In this document: positions 1-8,090 of the stretch, piece after piece | Numbering within the stretch: the stretch's first letter is position 1 | Layout: every line of letters begins with the position of its first letter | Source of the DNA: Ilyomonas sp965199905 | GTDB taxonomy: Bacteria > Bacteroidota > Bacteroidia > Chitinophagales > Chitinophagaceae | Assembly: GCA_965199905.1 (NCBI GenBank) | Contig: OZ241366.1 | Location: 1,116,001-1,180,000, forward strand | Reading direction: 5' to 3' | DNA length: 64,000 bases | Translations under genes and position numbers: made by a program | Notes under the pieces: generated by a model | The model's input: only the letters and a program-made list of their open reading frames with translations | Told to the model about the DNA's origin: nothing | Database searches by the model: none

Positions 1-119
1 ACTTCTGTAGAACAGCCACCCGCACCACAGCAAGAGGATTCATTTGTTTCTTTGTCTTGCAGAGCTATTTCGGAGTACTTCTGTCTTACCAGTTCTTTTA
101 CCTGTTCTTCTGTTTGCAT
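1..119 (-). CDS. arsM: Arsenite methyltransferase, N-terminal part (cut by the window edge)
   Basis: The first 39 codons are present, starting at the ATG at 119-117; the rest lies left of the window. The start reads MQTEEQVKELVRQKYSEIAL, and the Cys-rich segment SSCCGAGGCSTE follows at residues 28-39. This is the usual N-terminus of arsenite S-adenosylmethionine methyltransferases in Bacteroidota, which methylate As(III) in the cytosol to volatile or exportable forms. It lies downstream of arsR on the same strand, with a second copy of the ArsR-type palindrome in the 54-base gap, so it may have its own arsenite-controlled promoter. The catalytic domain is not visible, so the call rests on the N-terminus and context. 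Confidence 0.75.
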   Translation of the reverse strand, partial: MQTEEQVKELVRQKYSEIALQDKETNESSCCGAGGCSTE

Positions 120-138
120 GATTATTATATTTATTACT

Positions 139-154
139 ATCGTGATATTACGAT
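139..154. promoter_or_regulatory. Putative ArsR operator upstream of arsM
   Basis: An imperfect palindrome, ATCGTGATATTACGAT, lies 20-35 bases upstream of the arsM start. It matches 14 of 16 positions of the palindrome in front of arsR (510-525). Repeating the same sequence before each of the two genes fits binding by a dimeric ArsR. The function is inferred from position and repetition. Confidence 0.6.
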
Positions 155-173
155 GATTAAAGGCAAAAAAAAG

Positions 174-503
174 TCAGCAACAACTGCTGCCACCTTTGAA
201 AGATTCAAATAGTTGATTAATGCCAGCCTGTGCTATTTTCCATTCTTTCTCGTCAATGCAGTAACACACTTTTGCGCCGTCTATCTCACCTTTGATTAAA
301 CCGGCTTCTTTTAATTCTTTCAGGTGTTGTGAAACGGTGCTTTGGGAAAGTGGTAATTCTTCAACAATATCACCACACATGCAGGACTGGCTTTTGGCTA
401 AGAATTGCAATATGGCAATGCGCGCAGGATGGGCTAATGCCTTGGCATATTTCGCCAGCCTGTTTTCCTTTACACTAAACTCATCTGATTTTGTGGCTCC
501 CAT
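174..503 (-). CDS. arsR: ArsR/SmtB-family metalloregulator, arsenic type
   Basis: A 109-residue winged-helix repressor of typical ArsR length. The recognition helix region is about residues 52-70 (SQSTVSQHLKELKEAGL). Candidate As(III) thiols are the pair C41-x-C43 before the HTH, C80-x-C82, and a terminal Cys-Cys (108-109), an extra pair often seen in Bacteroidota ArsR proteins. ArsR dimers repress their own operon and release DNA on arsenite binding. The gene starts at an ATG directly behind the palindrome at 510-525 and is followed by arsM, so the two probably form an autoregulated arsenic unit. The thiol assignment is inferred. Confidence 0.9.
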   Translation of the reverse strand: MGATKSDEFSVKENRLAKYAKALAHPARIAILQFLAKSQSCMCGDIVEELPLSQSTVSQHLKELKEAGLIKGEIDGAKVCYCIDEKEWKIAQAGINQLFESFKGGSSCC

Positions 504-509
504 AATTGA

Positions 510-525
510 ATCGCAATATTACGAT
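510..525. promoter_or_regulatory. Putative ArsR operator upstream of arsR
   Basis: The palindrome ATCGCAATATTACGAT begins 7 bases upstream of the arsR ATG, where bound repressor would block initiation. The half sites are ATCG and CGAT around an AT-rich centre. The related copy at 139-154 strengthens the call. Confidence 0.65.
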
Positions 526-685
526 GGGTATTTAGATTGCCAAATTAATTTTGAAATAAAGTGGTCTTTTTCTATTATTAAGGATAATACTCAAACAATA
601 ATTATAAGGTGACTTGTATTAGTATCTTCGGCTTACCAAGGCGTTAACCGATTGTAAAAGCGCTGTAATAAAACATTAATCCTTC

Positions 686-1291
686 ATGGAAGTAATCGAA
701 ATATCAAAGCTGGTTGATGATAGAAACAGAATGCTATGGGAGGCTATAAATTCGGCTTATGTTGTCGATTTAGCACCTTCTGGAAGCTTAGAATATCGCT
801 GTTACTCACAAGGTAATAATGCAACTATATTTGTTGCTACTGAAAATCTTTGCTCGGATTCCTTTACCCATGAACTTCTCCATTTAAGTATTTACCTTAA
901 AAGGGTATTCATTGGAACCAAGCTAACTTTAAAAATATCTACAAGTAAAATTTTGAGTAAAATTTTAGATGCGGATTTATTAGAGCATATAGGTAACTGC
1001 CTAAATCACATTAAGATGTTACCTATTTACTTAGACATGGGCTACAATCGAGAGAAGTTTTTATTTGACTACAATGAAGATAAATGTACAAATGAGGAAA
1101 TCAGAATGATTCAACAAGCATACAAGAAAGGGAGCTTTTACAATACTCTTGCAGTAAGACTTTTCATTGGAAAATTTATGGCGGTAATGGCGGATCCTAA
1201 CGAAGCTTTTAATTATGACCCTTGTCTAATGAAATTGAAATCGGTAGATGCAACTTTATTTCACTTACTCCAAGAATTTGTTGAAGATTGA
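686..1291 (+). CDS. HELLH-motif protein, probably shortened by an in-frame stop
   Basis: A 201-residue protein of no family I recognise. Residues 62-66 read HELLH, the zinc-protease signature HExxH, within a hydrophobic stretch, so it may be a metallopeptidase-like protein; no third zinc ligand is evident. There is no signal peptide. The ATG at 686 is the only good start. After the TGA at 1289-1291 the same frame stays open for 36 more codons (to 1402) with a natural-looking acidic sequence, so the stop may be a nonsense mutation and the gene a pseudogene. It stands alone, divergent from arsR and convergent with the gene to its right. Function unknown. Confidence 0.5.
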   Translation: MEVIEISKLVDDRNRMLWEAINSAYVVDLAPSGSLEYRCYSQGNNATIFVATENLCSDSFTHELLHLSIYLKRVFIGTKLTLKISTSKILSKILDADLLEHIGNCLNHIKMLPIYLDMGYNREKFLFDYNEDKCTNEEIRMIQQAYKKGSFYNTLAVRLFIGKFMAVMADPNEAFNYDPCLMKLKSVDATLFHLLQEFVED

Positions 1292-1402
1292 GAAGACTTT
1301 GATATAGAGGATAGCAGCCCTTTTAATAATTGTGGTGATTTGGTTGATGCTGTTTATGAAGATTTAAAAAAATGGATGACTAATAAAACATTTTCAGAAT
1401 AA
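1292..1402 (+). pseudogene. In-frame continuation of the HELLH gene after a TGA
   Basis: The frame of the preceding gene continues as 36 sense codons (beginning EDFDIEDSSPFNN, ending KWMTNKTFSE) to a TAA at 1400-1402. The composition is that of a protein C-terminus rather than of AT-rich spacer DNA. A sequencing error, a true nonsense mutation or TGA read-through would each explain it. Confidence 0.4.
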
Positions 1403-1725
1403 AACGCTTTACCTCCTGCTACCGGATATCAATAAAAAAACATTATCGAATTCTGCATGTTACACGCGGGCTTGTGAAAGAGACTTTTGGGGTAGAAATG
1501 AAAAAGGCTCAATTAAGAGCCTGTACATATTATTTTAGAATGGGACTGATTCGAGACTATTTAGAAAAGCATTTGCTCTTACTATTTTTCCAGGGAAGAG
1601 TTCCTTGTCTTTCAATTTTTTTGCAACAAATCTCAGAGAAGGCACAACTTTCCTTCCTTTTTTACTGAAACTTTTTGTTTGATATTTGCTTACCATAGTA
1701 GCTTGCATAAAGTAAAAGTATTTTA
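1403..1725. other. Intergenic stretch with one hairpin
   Basis: No convincing gene. The stem AGGCTC/GAGCCT at 1505-1522, with an A-run on its left, would act as a terminator for leftward transcripts (T-run on the minus strand). It lies about 200 bases past the end of the next leftward gene. The remainder is AT-rich and featureless. Confidence 0.4.
1505..1522 (-). terminator. Possible terminator for leftward transcription
   Basis: A 6-bp stem with a 6-base loop, followed on the minus strand by five T residues. The stem is short, so this is a weak call. Confidence 0.35.
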
Positions 1726-2262
1726 TTATTTTTTAAGAACCAAAATAAAATCATATTCCTCACCTGGTGAATACTGGTGCAATCCCTGCCGTTGACCCTT
1801 ATTAAAACCGCCGAAGAATGAATAATTTATTGATAAATCATCGAAGTGCCGATTGACATAATTTCGATAATTGGATATTCTTCTATTTGCATTTTTACAA
1901 ATATTAGTACACTTCTTTTTGCAACTAAGTTTACAGCCGGTAATAAACTCTTCTGTACTATCACTGCCCTGAACTAAAACAACATCGTGAGGATGCCCAT
2001 TGAAAAAGACAGGTATAGTGCTTAACACTGTATTGAACACCTTAAATGCATCACCATTGTTCCGAATGCCTTTATCATCTACATTATTGGTGCTAATATC
2101 ATAATCACCGAAGCCTAAATTATATACCATTCTTCCATTGAGAATTTGCAGCGGTGAATATTCTATTGATTTAGTGATAATTGCGGGTCCGATGCTGTAA
2201 AAAAAATATCTGACTTTTCCATCTGTTTCATCTTGCTGCGTACTGTATTTATGAGCACTCAT
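1726..2262 (-). CDS. DUF6934-like protein with a Cys-x3-Cys repeat
   Basis: About 178 residues from the ATG at 2262; the open frame runs 18 codons further upstream, but family members start near the KYxxxxD motif, which favours 2262. The segments NLGFGDYD (residues 48-55) and RNNGDAFKVFNTV (67-79) resemble what I recall of the DUF6934 family of small uncharacterised Bacteroidota proteins. Four cysteines are spaced exactly four apart (about residues 110, 114, 118, 122), in a Lys-rich segment where the family normally has an Arg-rich helix. It lies 107 bases after a HEPN-like gene on the same strand, so the two may form a pair. No biochemical function is known to me. Confidence 0.6.
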   Translation of the reverse strand: MSAHKYSTQQDETDGKVRYFFYSIGPAIITKSIEYSPLQILNGRMVYNLGFGDYDISTNNVDDKGIRNNGDAFKVFNTVLSTIPVFFNGHPHDVVLVQGSDSTEEFITGCKLSCKKKCTNICKNANRRISNYRNYVNRHFDDLSINYSFFGGFNKGQRQGLHQYSPGEEYDFILVLKK

Positions 2263-2369
2263 GATTGAGTAAAAATATTTTATAAATAAGGATGTTCCAA
2301 ATGACTTTTGAAGCATTGATGGCTGGCAGGGAAATGCTTTTGCATTTTAATCAACAACTTTTAGAAGAA

Positions 2370-3236
2370 TTATGAAACTTTTGGAAGTTGTGCCTCGCGG
2401 AATACTGCACTTAACAGTGTTTCAATGTAATCTTGGAAATTGGTGTATGTTGTCTTTGCATATTCTTCGCCATCAATCAATGTAGGAATACTCTGTAACG
2501 GCACTTCTGATTTGAGAATAACATTATCGTATTTATCCCGAAGTTCATGAGTTTCACTGCCATCGCTACTTATCGAACTATAACGTTTAGCTCCACCAAG
2601 CGTTGGAAGATCATCATCCCAAATTGAAATGTATCTTGATGGTTTTTTAGTTAACCCTATCCTCGAAGAAGTGGTTTCTACCGGTGAAGTGCCGGATTTT
2701 ATATGTTTGACTGATGATGGAATAGATAAAGCAATATAATGAGTAGCTGAATCTCTACGACGTGTTAAATCCTGTATCCATGAGCCAGTTGCCTGCTGAA
2801 CAATAGATAGACTTTCTTTAAAATTAGTATATTTTAAAAGTACGTCAGGAAATTTTGTATGACTGTGAAATTGAGTGGCTCCCTTCAAAAAACTTGCTAT
2901 GACACGAGTAAGAGTACTAAGTGTAGATCTAATAGAATATAATAGAACTTCAAATTCATTTTCAAGTCTAATATCCCGTAAGGCAAAAGTGCTGGTTGCT
3001 AGACCTGATGTAGGATATTTAAAAGGGGTAACAACAGCTGCGGATTTGTCAAATTGCTCTTTATGTTCTTTACAAATGGATGTCCAACACTGCATTCGAA
3101 ATTCCACTCCTAATATCTTTCTCTTTAAAGAGGCTAACCGTGTTAAGTACTCTTCCAACTCAACATAAATATTATCTGGCTTTTTGCCTCCACGAGGAAT
3201 TAAACTGTCAATTAGAATATCTATTTTCTTGTACAT
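2370..3236 (-). CDS. HEPN-like hypothetical protein (RxxxxH motif)
   Basis: A 288-residue soluble protein I do not recognise by name. The N-terminal 150 residues look helical. The segment at 158-170, with R161-D-S-A-T-H166, has the R-x4-H spacing of HEPN ribonucleases and of HEPN-like folds that have lost activity. A Ser/Thr-rich middle (180-235) is followed by an acidic end. The start is a clear ATG. It lies upstream of the DUF6934-like gene, a spacing that would suit a two-gene toxin-antitoxin or defence unit, but nothing else supports that. The motif alone is weak evidence. Confidence 0.45.
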   Translation of the reverse strand: MYKKIDILIDSLIPRGGKKPDNIYVELEEYLTRLASLKRKILGVEFRMQCWTSICKEHKEQFDKSAAVVTPFKYPTSGLATSTFALRDIRLENEFEVLLYSIRSTLSTLTRVIASFLKGATQFHSHTKFPDVLLKYTNFKESLSIVQQATGSWIQDLTRRRDSATHYIALSIPSSVKHIKSGTSPVETTSSRIGLTKKPSRYISIWDDDLPTLGGAKRYSSISSDGSETHELRDKYDNVILKSEVPLQSIPTLIDGEEYAKTTYTNFQDYIETLLSAVFREAQLPKVS

Positions 3237-3790
3237 GGGATTGTTATAGGGCTTACCTGTTTAACGGTAAAAGTAAAGAAAGCCCCCTAAAAAGGAAGCT
3301 GTGAAAACCAAAGCCTGCCAGACCTAACTACATGATGCAGATAAAAGCCTGAAGGAAGCCGATACACATGGATGATGGAACGTGAACTGCCATACGAATA
3401 ACAAAAATGCCGGCAAGCAAGAAACTGGAACATAGATAGATAACGATCACGGGGAACAGGTACCAAAGCATACAACATAACAGAAGATTTAAAAATTAAA
3501 CAAATGATGTGGAGCAAATGGTAAGGGGCACAACAGGAAGCAAAAGGAAACGGAATAAATGAGAGCTTCTGTGGGTCGGGCTTTGTATTTATGCCGTAGT
3601 CTTTTACGCGGTCGAACATGAGGGAACTTGCGTGCCCCTTAACTTTGTGTAACTTCATTTGTTTTTTTCTTTAGCAGTGGTTACACCCGAAGGGTATTGG
3701 CTGTTTCTGTTTCCTGAACGAAGAGATTGTTATAAATAAAAAAAGCCCGGACAAATTGTATCCGGACTTGTGCTCTTATCCCTTAAAGTT
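3237..3790. other. 554-base gap with a long-range inverted repeat and a doubtful ORF
   Basis: The minus strand has an open frame of 123 codons (3658 down to 3287, starting MKLHKVKGHASSLMFDRVKD). Its first 50 codons look protein-like and the rest is rich in His, Cys and Tyr, as in chance frames. The 10-mer TAAGGGGCAC (3522-3531) is perfectly complementary to 3632-3641, inside the start of that frame, so a structured RNA or a decayed element is as likely as a gene. A terminator lies at the left-gene side of the TonB receptor gene (3735-3769). Confidence 0.4.
3735..3769 (-). terminator. Rho-independent terminator after the TonB receptor gene
   Basis: On the minus strand, AAGTCCGGA and TCCGGGCTT pair (one G-T) around a 9-base loop and are followed by a T-rich tract. 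It sits 20 bases past the stop codon of the receptor gene. Confidence 0.85.
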
Positions 3791-6397
3791 TTATTTGACT
3801 CGGAATCTCATTCCTGCATATAGCATTCTTCCTGTTATGGGTCCCCAAATCATGGAGGCATCGAAGTATTCGCTAAAAGGTTGTGAGGCTGCTATGATTG
3901 CGTTCTTCTGATAGTAATTGGTGAGGTTTTCTGCACCTACATAAACATCGAACAAACTGCCTTTGCCGATTGATTTGCTTATCTGTGCATTCATGGTTGC
4001 GAATGCGGGTGAATAGGCTGGGCGCTGATACTCTGCGGGATTGGATGCTGTTGATGGCAAACGCTTCCTGCTGTTGTAACTGATGGTATAATCGAACTTC
4101 CAGCCTTTTATCTCGTAAGACAGGTTTGCAAATGCTCTGTTTTGTGCTGTTAATGGCTTTTGCAGCAATTGATTGCTGTAAGTTGTTTTAACATCGAACA
4201 AGCGATACGCTAACCTTACATCTAAACGGGTAACGGGTATAAATGAAACTTCGGTTTGAAAGCTATTGGAGTATGATTTTCCAACCAGATTGTAGAACTT
4301 AATTTGTCTTGGATCTTCGACATCAACTACAACCTGATTTGTGAAATCGTTTCTGAAGAAATCTATCCCTACAGTAGCCGGACGATTGAAAAGTGTAAAC
4401 TTCTGATCGATTGTGATTCCTTTATTCCAGGCTACTTCGGGACGCAAACCGTAAGCGCCACTGGCTGTTGATGTTATTATATTAACCTGACGGGAACTTA
4501 CTAATACACCATTGTTTTCGGCAAAGATGTTGGCGGTACGCTGACCTCTGCCGATGCTTGCTCTGATAACCGTTCCTTTAAAGGGCTGATACCTTAGGTT
4601 TAAGCGGGGTGTTGTGAACCAACCATATATGCTGTTGTAATCTTCCCGTAATCCTACTACGGCATCGAATTTATTTGATGGTGCAAATGTGTATTCTAAA
4701 AAGGCACCTGACACGACTTCTTTTCTGCTGTAATTGTTGGTTTTGTATGTTTCGTTGTAATTGTCGTATACGAGGCTTGCACCTGTGCGGAATTTATGTT
4801 CTGTTGTGTTGATGATGGATTGATAAATGAGATTGGAATAAAAATTTTGCTGGTGTGCATTATAAAGCGTCATGCCATAATAAGAATCCTGTTTATGGTC
4901 GAAAGCTGATAATTGCAAACCAATGCTTTTATATTTCTTTCTTGGAAATACATACCCAACTTTTGCGAATGCTTCCATTCTTCTTGTGTTGATTTCGAGC
5001 CCGTAATTGTTTGTGGTAAACTTATCTTTTTCCGGATTGAAACCAAGCTGTCCGCCTGTTTTATTATCGCTTAAGAACTTAACGCCAAACTGAGTAATGA
5101 AGCCTTTGTTGTTATCGAAACTCCAGCGGTTCATGCCTGTAAAGAGGTTTCCGGTTGGTAAATCTCTAAAGCCATCTTTATTGAAGTCTAAGTTTTTATT
5201 ATTGAAATAATCGTTGTGAAGTAATAAAGTGGTTGCCCATTTCTTACCAATTTTTTGAGTGAGATTCAGATTGACATCTGTTCTACCGAAATCGTTAGCA
5301 TAAACATTGGCATACAGCTTTTCGCTGCTGGCAGGCTTTTTTAATTCAACATTTATCTGCCCTGCAATGCTTTCGTAACCATTGGCTACAGAACCTGTGC
5401 CTTTGCTTAACTGAATACTTTCTATCCAAGTGCCAGGGATAGAACTGAGACCTAAAGAAGTGGCTAAACCGCGCGGACCGGGTAGATTTTCAACTGTGAG
5501 CTGTGAGTAAACACCTGCCAATCCTAATAGCTGAATTTGTTTTGAGCCCGTTACCGCATCACTGTAAGAAACATCTACTGAAGGATTGGTTTCAAAGCTT
5601 TCGCTGAGGTTGCAACACGCTGCTTTAAATAACTCCTGTTGCCCTATTTTCTCTGTTCTGAAGGGATCTGTGGAACTGATATAAGTGCTTCTTAAAGAGG
5701 ATGTAACTTTTACTTCCTTTAAACCGCCGCCGGTTGCCAGTATTATCTTTACCTCATGAGTTGGTGATACCGAAATAGTATCTGAATTATAGCCGGTATA
5801 GCTTACTATTAATCGTTCGCCATTCTGATGAATGCTAAACACGCCGCTTTCGTCTGTAACAGTGCCGATGCTAGTGCCTAGCCACACAATGCTTGCACCT
5901 GATAGCGGTTTGAAAGACCCTTTTTTGTCTTCTGATAAAACCACACCTTTAATAATACGCTCACCAAGAGCTGAGTATGTTTGACGCAGGCTGTCTGACT
6001 GTAGGAAGGCTGCCAGGCTGTCTGCTGTTGGGTTCATCTCTTTCATGCTTTCCATTTGCCGATAATAACAGCATTTGGGTAAAGCAAAATAGTCTGCGTC
6101 TTTTGCCTGTTTATAGTAGGTGTCATGCCCTACTGAGGTTATCTTATTATTGATCTTATCAAACGAAATTTTAGAAGGATTAAAAGAAACGGTGAGCATT
6201 TTAGTATTCACGTTCCAGTCTGCTTTTTCTATTCCTTTTATCTGTAAAGCAGTTTCTATTCTGTGTTTGCATATTTCGCAAACACCAGACACTTTAAATG
6301 ATGCAGTTGTATCTTTTGCAGCGGGGCTGCCGGTCTGTGCAAAGGCTTGTAAACCACTTAACAAAAGACATAGCACCATCACGCGGGATATGTTCAT
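3791..6397 (-). CDS. TonB-dependent outer-membrane receptor with N-terminal HMA domain
   Basis: 868 residues. A signal peptide (1-20) precedes a heavy-metal-associated domain (about 33-95) with the metal motif C40-E-I-C43; a second Cys pair (KCCYYR) follows near residue 108. Then come a carboxypeptidase-regulatory-like beta-sandwich (about 147-225), a TonB plug (about 235-350) and a 22-strand-type barrel to the end, finishing in RFRVK. Such receptors move substrates across the outer membrane with energy from TonB-ExbBD. The HMA domain and the copper neighbours suggest that it handles copper or a copper-ligand complex; the direction and substrate are inferred. It is the last gene of the leftward metal island and has a terminator behind it. 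Confidence 0.9.
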   Translation of the reverse strand: MNISRVMVLCLLLSGLQAFAQTGSPAAKDTTASFKVSGVCEICKHRIETALQIKGIEKADWNVNTKMLTVSFNPSKISFDKINNKITSVGHDTYYKQAKDADYFALPKCCYYRQMESMKEMNPTADSLAAFLQSDSLRQTYSALGERIIKGVVLSEDKKGSFKPLSGASIVWLGTSIGTVTDESGVFSIHQNGERLIVSYTGYNSDTISVSPTHEVKIILATGGGLKEVKVTSSLRSTYISSTDPFRTEKIGQQELFKAACCNLSESFETNPSVDVSYSDAVTGSKQIQLLGLAGVYSQLTVENLPGPRGLATSLGLSSIPGTWIESIQLSKGTGSVANGYESIAGQINVELKKPASSEKLYANVYANDFGRTDVNLNLTQKIGKKWATTLLLHNDYFNNKNLDFNKDGFRDLPTGNLFTGMNRWSFDNNKGFITQFGVKFLSDNKTGGQLGFNPEKDKFTTNNYGLEINTRRMEAFAKVGYVFPRKKYKSIGLQLSAFDHKQDSYYGMTLYNAHQQNFYSNLIYQSIINTTEHKFRTGASLVYDNYNETYKTNNYSRKEVVSGAFLEYTFAPSNKFDAVVGLREDYNSIYGWFTTPRLNLRYQPFKGTVIRASIGRGQRTANIFAENNGVLVSSRQVNIITSTASGAYGLRPEVAWNKGITIDQKFTLFNRPATVGIDFFRNDFTNQVVVDVEDPRQIKFYNLVGKSYSNSFQTEVSFIPVTRLDVRLAYRLFDVKTTYSNQLLQKPLTAQNRAFANLSYEIKGWKFDYTISYNSRKRLPSTASNPAEYQRPAYSPAFATMNAQISKSIGKGSLFDVYVGAENLTNYYQKNAIIAASQPFSEYFDASMIWGPITGRMLYAGMRFRVK

Positions 6398-6414
6398 CTC
6401 GTATAATTTAAAAC

Positions 6415-6448
6415 AGCATCAGGAGAGGGATTAAGCTATCCTGATGCT
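6415..6448 (-). terminator. Hairpin between the HMBD gene and the TonB receptor gene
   Basis: A perfect 10-bp stem (AGCATCAGGA/TCCTGATGCT) with a 14-base loop sits 8 bases past the HMBD gene stop and 18 bases before the receptor start. On the minus strand only four T residues follow, so it may attenuate rather than end transcription. Confidence 0.55.
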
Positions 6449-6455
6449 TTTGTGA

Positions 6456-6791
6456 TTAGTCTTTTGTTACTTTATCTGTTGGTTTAAGTGCAACCATATC
6501 CATTTCGCACTTTGGACATTTGCCCTTCTTTGTGCTGATGACATCTTTGTCCATCGGGCAAGTGTATAACTTAACGACCTCTGCCTTCATTTGTTCTTTT
6601 TTCGAACGCATTGTCATATCGTTGTTGCATACCGGGCATTTTGCAGGTACGTTGCTAACGTATTGCGGGTGCACGGTACAAGTGTAGGTAAGGTAGGTTG
6701 TAAGTGTAGTATCCGGATTCGCTTTTGCTTTTTGTGAGAATGATGCCAATGATATAAACATGGCTATGAGGCATATAATAAACGATTTCAT
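6456..6791 (-). CDS. Secreted protein with two heavy-metal-binding (HMBD) domains
   Basis: 111 residues from the ATG at 6791; the frame opens 10 codons earlier, but the signal peptide MKSFIICLIAMFISLASF begins here. Two HMBD/YHS-like metal knots follow, each YTC..hP/D....CPxC..M: about 36-62 (C38, C52, C55) and 76-100 (C78, C92, C95). The same knot is found at the N-terminus of the multicopper oxidase in this island and of many Bacteroidota CusB proteins. It probably binds copper or silver in the periplasm. Metal identity is inferred from context. Confidence 0.85.
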   Translation of the reverse strand: MKSFIICLIAMFISLASFSQKAKANPDTTLTTYLTYTCTVHPQYVSNVPAKCPVCNNDMTMRSKKEQMKAEVVKLYTCPMDKDVISTKKGKCPKCEMDMVALKPTDKVTKD

Positions 6792-6914
6792 TTTATTGAT
6801 TTTATACTGTAAAACGGACATATAAGAAGTAATAATTCTGTTTTTTGATTAGAAAACAGGAACCTAAGGCAAATGATTAATCAATGCCTAAAAAGAGAGA
6901 CGGAATGTATAAAA

Positions 6915-7280
6915 TCAAATTCTGAAAACGCAGTTAGAAAGATAAACAGGTATGGAACTAATGATTGGGGGCGCATGAATATTGATAAACCGACTATTGC
7001 TCTGTTCGTTTACGCCATTTACTTGAAAAATGCTGTTAAGCGTATGAAGGTAGCTATAGGATAAGGTTGGTGCATAGATAATGACAGCCGCATCGTGTGC
7101 ATCTTTTACCTTAAACGATCCATATTTTACTTTGCAACAACCTTCTTTATCTTTCGCACCGTCGGCAAGTACAAGCTTGACAGACGTTAAGTTATTGCAG
7201 CAATAATCTCCCTTTACTGCAAAACCTGTGGAAGTAAATGCGTAAATAAAAAGAAGAAATATAATGACTGCCTTTTTCAT
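6915..7280 (-). CDS. HYC_CC_PP-family small secreted protein
   Basis: About 121 residues from the ATG at 7280 (signal peptide MKKAVIIFLLFIYAFTSTG); upstream codons in the frame are not needed. The family marks are a Cys pair after the signal (DYCC, with Asp where His is usual), a second Cys pair (EGCCKVKYGSFKVKD) and a Pro pair near the end (INIHAPP). These small proteins occur next to copper genes in Bacteroidota; their function is unknown to me, but paired cysteines suggest metal binding in the periplasm. A TACTTTTG -7-like element (7292-7299) lies 12 bases before the start. Confidence 0.75.
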   Translation of the reverse strand: MKKAVIIFLLFIYAFTSTGFAVKGDYCCNNLTSVKLVLADGAKDKEGCCKVKYGSFKVKDAHDAAVIIYAPTLSYSYLHTLNSIFQVNGVNEQSNSRFINIHAPPIISSIPVYLSNCVFRI

Positions 7281-7416
7281 GGTCTGTTTTGCAAAAGTAA
7301 TCAATTGCTGACTATTTAATTTTTTGGATAAAGTGCATTTTTCAAACACAGAATTTGATATTGCTGCTCTTTTGTACAACCTCGTTTATTGTTCGTTTTT
7401 AATTCGAATCTAATAA

Positions 7417-8028
7417 CTATCTCTTATTATCAATCAACCAAGTGGACAGTTGCAATATGGCTGTGTTTTCCTGATTAATGATCTCCTGCGCTATGGTTCG
7501 GATTGAGGAATCGGCACCATAACGTAAATAGGAATAACAAGTAGCTGTCATAAGTTGCAGATGAGGTATCATTAACGTAGCATAATCGTTGTCAATGTCT
7601 CCGGTAATTAATTGCGTGTCTGCAACTAGTGACATTGCTTGGAGATTTGCTGTTAACTCGGTTTTAAATGCGGAATCGCTACTATAAACTGTAAATGAGT
7701 TTAACCGAACGGAATCATACAGGAGTATATGTAAGTTTTGGAATGTATTTTCTGCTATTTGCATTAGCTCTTCGTTCTTGTTTTCGTGAAACAAGGCACT
7801 TGACATATCTCCACCATGATGAAGAACTTTCATAACGCTAATAAAGTCTATTTCCAAGCTATCTGAAAACGATATTGCATTTACATCATTTATCATATCG
7901 TGGAACGATGCCATTGTTTCGTTCTCGCCATGCGCTTGCAAATGCTGCTTCTGCTCTTTTGTACAAGAAAGAAAAGCACATGCACTAATTAATAGCAGCG
8001 AAAAGATTTTTTTATGCCTTTGAATCAT
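7417..8028 (-). CDS. Degenerate DUF305-like lipoprotein
   Basis: 203 residues with a lipoprotein signal (lipobox ending at C21, AFLSC). Its layout matches the full DUF305 lipoprotein at 8854-9465, including QAHGENETMASFHDM near the N-terminus and DTQLITGDIDNDYATLMIPH, but the second conserved His pair is reduced to a single His (MIPHLQLM) and most Met residues are lost. The first pair survives as LHHGG. It looks like a paralogue that has drifted from metal binding. It is the last of four DUF305-type genes in a row on this strand. Confidence 0.75.
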   Translation of the reverse strand: MIQRHKKIFSLLLISACAFLSCTKEQKQHLQAHGENETMASFHDMINDVNAISFSDSLEIDFISVMKVLHHGGDMSSALFHENKNEELMQIAENTFQNLHILLYDSVRLNSFTVYSSDSAFKTELTANLQAMSLVADTQLITGDIDNDYATLMIPHLQLMTATCYSYLRYGADSSIRTIAQEIINQENTAILQLSTWLIDNKR

Positions 8029-8090
8029 TACGTTTAGTTAGTAGTGAGATTTAAGCCTCACCATTATTACTTAGGGAGAGGCTTGCAATT

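Noticed and set aside
1474..1668. 64-codon plus-strand frame starting with GTG
   Set aside because: It spans the hairpin at 1505-1522, has no ribosome-binding site and ends in Leu/Phe-rich chance sequence.
7324..7340. Possible further copy of the copper motif before the HYC_CC_PP gene
   Set aside because: Only GGATAA and a few flanking bases match, and the distance to the -7-like element differs from the other copies by about 8 bases.
8053..8084. Stem AAGCCTC/GAGGCTT between two DUF305 genes
   Set aside because: The loop is long and there is no T-run in the direction of the genes, so I do not call it a terminator.
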